DNA of 10,180 nucleotides from Desulfobacula sp. (GTDB lineage Bacteria; Desulfobacterota; Desulfobacteria; Desulfobacterales; Desulfobacteraceae). Positions within the stretch are counted from its first letter, which is position 1, and every line of letters starts with the position of its first letter. Under the pieces are notes generated by a model. The model saw only the letters and a list, made by a program, of their open reading frames with translations. It was not told the DNA's origin and did not search any database. Where the stretch lies: contig JAOZRF010000068.1 in assembly GCA_029940245.1 (NCBI GenBank), forward strand, positions 1 through 10,180, in the 5' to 3' direction. The position numbers and the translations under genes are program-made. Below, in pieces: positions 7,159-10,180 of this stretch.

Positions 7159-7626
7159 CAGTTTCAGACGTTTGATTCAAACCCTGGGTTGCAGACAAAG
7201 CAATTATTTGAATATGCAGATAAAAGGCTTTATTCAAACCGGCTTGAATTCATTAAGGGGTATCCAATCTGCACAGGTGGTTTTAATTATAAACCTGATT
7301 CAAACAGAATTCTTCTGGCAGGCGATGCTGCAGGATTGGCTGAACCACTGCTGGGAGAAGGTATTTTTTTTGCCATAAAAAGTGGTCAGATGGCTGCCCG
7401 GGCAATTCTTGAATCTGAGCAGCACACCTTGTCAGCAAGACTTTTTTATATGAAAAAATTAAAAGCGATTCAGATGGATTTAAGATTCCATGAATTCAGT
7501 TCAAAATTGCTTTACAAATTTCCCAGGGTTTCCTTAAAAGCCCTGTCATTACCATTTGTTCGCAAATACTTTGTCAAATGTTATGCTAATGGAAAAACCA
7601 TTACCCAGATCCTTTATGGTAAATAA
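7159..7626 (+). pseudogene. C-terminal remnant of a geranylgeranyl reductase family flavoprotein
   Basis: The frame opens after TGA at 7156-7158 and gives about 155 residues. Recognisable is the second FAD-contact region of this family: NRILLAGDAAGLAEPLLGEG followed by IFFAIKSGQMAARAIL. The remaining C-terminal part is basic and helical. Family members are near 350-400 residues and begin with a Rossmann GxGxxG dinucleotide motif. That half is absent, because the DNA upstream codes for the intact end of the HD-GYP protein in another frame. There is no ATG or ribosome binding site; the earliest possible start is TTG at 7189. It therefore looks like a 5'-deleted gene that can no longer bind FAD. 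An expressed short protein is possible but less likely. Confidence 0.7.
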
Positions 7627-7667
7627 GCATTGTATTAGAGGTGGCAGATTTTTCTATTTCATGATAT

Positions 7668-7694
7668 CTTTTGCCTTTCTTAAAAAGGCAAAGG
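7668..7694 (+). promoter_or_regulatory. Hairpin covering the ribosome binding site of the first permease gene
   Basis: CTTTTGCCTTT (7668-7678) pairs with AAAGGCAAAGG (7684-7694), eleven pairs including one T-G, around a 5-base loop. The AAAGG at 7690-7694 is the Shine-Dalgarno sequence of the ATG at 7702 and lies in the 3' arm of the stem. It could damp translation of the ABC operon. It is not followed by a T run, so it is not a normal terminator. Confidence 0.5.
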
Positions 7695-7701
7695 TCAATC
7701 C

Positions 7702-8475
7702 ATGAACAAGGTGAAAAAGGGTATCAAACCCTTAATATTTATCTTTTTTATTTTTCTTATATTCATTATCGGATACCGGAATCTTGAATATAACTGGCAG
7801 TGGTACAGAATCAAACCCTATCTGTTTGTCTTTGAAAATGGTGAATTTACAAGGGGACTTTTGCTGGACGGTCTTTTAATTACCCTTAAAATTTCTTGTA
7901 TCAGTCTTGTGCTTTCGTTTATCATTGGATTTTTGTCTGCCTTTGCACGGCTGTCTTCTTCGCCTGTGCTTAAATCTTTATCCTGGCTCTATGTTGAAAC
8001 CATTCGCAATACCCCTTTGCTTATACAGATATTTTTAATCTATTTTGTTATTTCACCTGTATTTAATATCCCCGCGTTTACTTCAGCAGTCATTGCACTA
8101 AGCCTGTTTGAAGGGGCGTATTCTTCAGAGATTATCCGTTCGGGCATCATCAACATTCCAAAGGGCCAATATGAGGCAGCCCAAAGTATAGGGATGTCGG
8201 TTCCGGTTATTTATATCAAAGTGATCATTCCCCAGATGTTGAGACAGACCCTTCCCATGCTTGCCGGTCAAAGCGTGTCATTAATCAAAGATTCAGCACT
8301 GGTCAGTACGATTTCCATCTATGACCTGACCATGCAGGGACAGAGAATTGTTTCCGAAACATTTTTAACTTTTGAAATCTGGTTTACGGTAGCATTGTGT
8401 TATCTTGTTGTTACAGCCAGTCTTTCTTTTATAATCAGGCAATTTGAAAACCAGGTTAAATTTATAAATCAATAA
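7702..8475 (+). CDS. Polar amino acid-type ABC transporter permease (HisM/GlnP family)
   Basis: Inner-membrane subunit of an importer that passes a substrate from the periplasmic binding protein through the membrane, powered by an ATPase. The 257-residue protein has hydrophobic segments at about 9-25, 56-82, 104-122, 126-137 and 226-246, and the cytoplasmic EAA loop at 157-178 (YEAAQSIG, then IIPQ) that docks on the ATPase. The N-terminal stretch LEYNWQWYRIKPYLF is characteristic of one subgroup of these permeases and recurs in altered form in the second permease at 9294. The ATG is 7 bases after an AAAGG partly buried in a hairpin. It heads an operon with the binding protein (34 bases downstream) and the second permease. 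Confidence 0.92.
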   Translation: MNKVKKGIKPLIFIFFIFLIFIIGYRNLEYNWQWYRIKPYLFVFENGEFTRGLLLDGLLITLKISCISLVLSFIIGFLSAFARLSSSPVLKSLSWLYVETIRNTPLLIQIFLIYFVISPVFNIPAFTSAVIALSLFEGAYSSEIIRSGIINIPKGQYEAAQSIGMSVPVIYIKVIIPQMLRQTLPMLAGQSVSLIKDSALVSTISIYDLTMQGQRIVSETFLTFEIWFTVALCYLVVTASLSFIIRQFENQVKFINQ

Positions 8476-8509
8476 AATTTAGGTAAGGTAATTTGTAAAG
8501 GAGCAAAAA

Positions 8510-9304
8510 ATGAAAAAAATCTTGAGCTTGAGTGTTATGTTTTTCTTATTGATGGCAGGCATTCTGTCTGCCCGGGAAAGTGTCATTGAAACAATCCAGA
8601 AACAGGGAGTTATAAGGGTGGGGATGTCCACATTCGTGCCCTGGGCCATGAAAGATAAACAGGGAAATTTGATAGGATTTGAAATCGATGTGGCAAACAG
8701 ACTGGCCCGGGATATGGGCGTTAAAATAGAGTTTGTTCCCACAGCATGGTCAGGCATTATCCCGGCACTTTTAACGGGTAAGTTTGATGTGATTATTGGT
8801 GGGATGGGGATTACACCCCAGCGAAATCTAAAAGTCAATTTCACCATCCCCTATGACTACTCGGGTATGTCGATGGTTGCGAACAAAGAGTTGGCAAAAG
8901 GCTTTTCATCCCTGGCGGATTTTAATAAAAAAGATGTTATTATTGCTGTCAGGATGGGTACCACAGCAGAACAGGCAGCTAGAAAACATATGCCCAATGC
9001 TAGCTTGAAACTGTTTGAAAACGAAAGCCAGGCACTCCAGGAGTTAAATCTGGGTCGTGTTCATGCAGTGGTCTCTTCGGCTCCCATGCCCGTATTCCAC
9101 GCACTCAAATATCCGGATAAATTATTTGTTCCCATCAAGGAAAATTTTACAAAAGAGCCCATCGGGTTTGCCCTTAAAAAAGGAGACCATGATGCCTTGA
9201 ATTATTTTAACAACTGGATTTTAAACATGCAGGCCCAGGGGTTTTTACAAGAGAAAAAAGCATACTGGTTTGAATCAAAAGACTGGGAAGCGCGTGTCAA
9301 GTAA
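8510..9304 (+). CDS. ABC transporter substrate-binding protein, family 3 (amino acid type)
   Basis: Periplasmic ligand-binding subunit of 264 residues. A signal peptide is clear: MKK, a hydrophobic core, and probable cleavage after LSA (about residue 21). No lipobox cysteine, so it should be soluble. Family marks are GFEIDVANRLA (57-67), the GMGITPQR stretch with R105 expected to hold the ligand carboxylate, and RMGTTAEQAA (148-157). Where amino acid binders usually read GRVDAVVxD, this one has GRVHAVVSS (182-190), so the aspartate that normally holds the amino group of the ligand is serine. That makes a standard alpha-amino acid ligand less certain. GGAG lies 7 bases before the ATG. Its stop overlaps the start of the next permease. 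Confidence 0.92.
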   Translation: MKKILSLSVMFFLLMAGILSARESVIETIQKQGVIRVGMSTFVPWAMKDKQGNLIGFEIDVANRLARDMGVKIEFVPTAWSGIIPALLTGKFDVIIGGMGITPQRNLKVNFTIPYDYSGMSMVANKELAKGFSSLADFNKKDVIIAVRMGTTAEQAARKHMPNASLKLFENESQALQELNLGRVHAVVSSAPMPVFHALKYPDKLFVPIKENFTKEPIGFALKKGDHDALNYFNNWILNMQAQGFLQEKKAYWFESKDWEARVK

Positions 9305-10178
9305 AACACCCTTAAAATTTACCATCATTGATGTGGCAGTTATCATTGTCGTTATGGCTGCCATATTTTTGTTTTTTGCAAGGATGAGCCAGGTCCTTGA
9401 TTATAAATGGGAATGGGAGGCGATCCCCTCTTATTTCTTTTTTACAGATGCAGTCACGGGAAAGCTGAAAGCAAACATCCTTATAACCGGTTTTTTCACA
9501 ACGATTAAACTCAGCATCTGGTCAACGCTTATCGGCTTTCTGCTGGGAACCATATCCGGTGTCATGGGTGCAAAGGGATCATTTGAGCAGCGGTTTGTCA
9601 GCAGAATCTATGTGGAATCCATTCGGAATATCCCCTCCCTTGTGCTGGTAATTATTTTTTATTATTTTGTATCCAGCCGGTTTTTAGATGCACTTTATCT
9701 GGATAGATGGTTGAGAAACAGCTCCAATACGATTCAGCATATCACCGGTTTTTTATTTGCCAAACCCGCTCAGATCAATTCTTTTATATCGGCCATCATT
9801 GCCCTTGGAATTTATGAAGGCGCTTATGTATCCGAGATTATACGAGGGGGAATCAATTCCATAGGCCGGGGTCAGTGGGAGGCATCCTGGTCCATCGGCC
9901 TGTCCAGACAAAAAACATTTTTGCTCGTGATTCTGCCCCAGACCTTTAGAAAGGTGGCTTTTCCCCTTGCCGGGCAGTTCATATCCACCATAAAAGATTC
10001 AGCCATTGTATCTGTTATCTCAATCCAGGAACTGACTTTTCAGGGGATGGAGCTTATGTCAGCAACCTTCCTGACATTTGAAATCTGGATCACGATTACA
10101 TTTCTGTATTTTATCCTGACATTTTCTTTTTCACGATCTGTTGCGTTTCTTGAAAAAAAATATGCCTTAAAGCAATAA
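9294..10178 (+). CDS. Second polar amino acid-type ABC transporter permease
   Basis: The 294-residue partner of the first permease, together forming the heterodimeric membrane channel. It has an N-terminal hydrophobic segment (about 11-29), DYKWEWEAIPSYFF resembling the same place in the first permease, several further membrane segments, and the EAA loop WEASWSIGLS followed by ILPQ. It is longer because of an inserted stretch around LDRWLRNSSNT (about 139-152). I prefer the GTG start at 9294, with GGGAAG 3 bases before it (GGA core 5 bases away). It overlaps the binding-protein stop by 11 bases, suggesting translational coupling. An in-frame TTG at 9270 lacks a ribosome binding site. The TAA is followed by GG at the window edge, possibly the next ribosome binding site, and the ATPase gene is expected there. 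Confidence 0.9.
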   Translation: MSSKTPLKFTIIDVAVIIVVMAAIFLFFARMSQVLDYKWEWEAIPSYFFFTDAVTGKLKANILITGFFTTIKLSIWSTLIGFLLGTISGVMGAKGSFEQRFVSRIYVESIRNIPSLVLVIIFYYFVSSRFLDALYLDRWLRNSSNTIQHITGFLFAKPAQINSFISAIIALGIYEGAYVSEIIRGGINSIGRGQWEASWSIGLSRQKTFLLVILPQTFRKVAFPLAGQFISTIKDSAIVSVISIQELTFQGMELMSATFLTFEIWITITFLYFILTFSFSRSVAFLEKKYALKQ

Positions 10179-10180
10179 GG

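Overview
The window looks like chromosome of a strictly anaerobic, probably sulfate-reducing bacterium of the Desulfobacterota (Desulfobacterales-like). This is inferred from a DsrK/HdrD-type iron-sulfur protein with an in-frame UGA read as selenocysteine, an ATP-driven 2-hydroxyacyl-CoA dehydratase/benzoyl-CoA reductase-type enzyme set, AT-rich DNA and the general protein character. No rRNA, tRNA, CRISPR array or insertion sequence was seen.

Layout. (1) Positions 1-946, minus strand: a (Fe-S)-binding protein with two 4Fe-4S motifs followed by a CCG-type domain. Its frame meets UGA at 214-212, but the same frame stays open to the window edge, and a bacterial SECIS-like hairpin starts a few bases after the UGA. 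It is best read as one selenoprotein gene running off the left edge. (2) 1237-1863, plus: a membrane-anchored TPR protein, convergent with the next operon across a shared terminator-like hairpin. (3) 5050-1901, minus: a three-gene operon of two 2-hydroxyacyl-CoA dehydratase-family subunits and one ASKHA activase, behind a near-consensus sigma70 promoter (TTGACA-17-TATAAA). (4) 5051-5561: a long intergenic region with that promoter, a perfect 16-bp inverted repeat, a smaller dyad and a short orphan reading frame. (5) 5562-7148, plus: a REC-GAF-HD-GYP response regulator, a likely c-di-GMP phosphodiesterase. (6) 7159-7626, plus: the C-terminal remnant of a geranylgeranyl-reductase-family flavoprotein lacking its N-terminal FAD-binding half. 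(7) 7702-10178, plus: a polar amino acid-type ABC uptake operon (permease, periplasmic binding protein, permease). The ATPase gene presumably lies just beyond the right edge.

How the parts may work together. The activase would hydrolyse ATP to push one low-potential electron into the two-subunit dehydratase/reductase, which acts on an acyl-CoA thioester. The selenoprotein belongs to a family that moves electrons between thiol/disulfide or membrane partners. It is a separate transcription unit, so a functional link to the dehydratase is only a guess. The c-di-GMP regulator and the uptake system look like independent modules.
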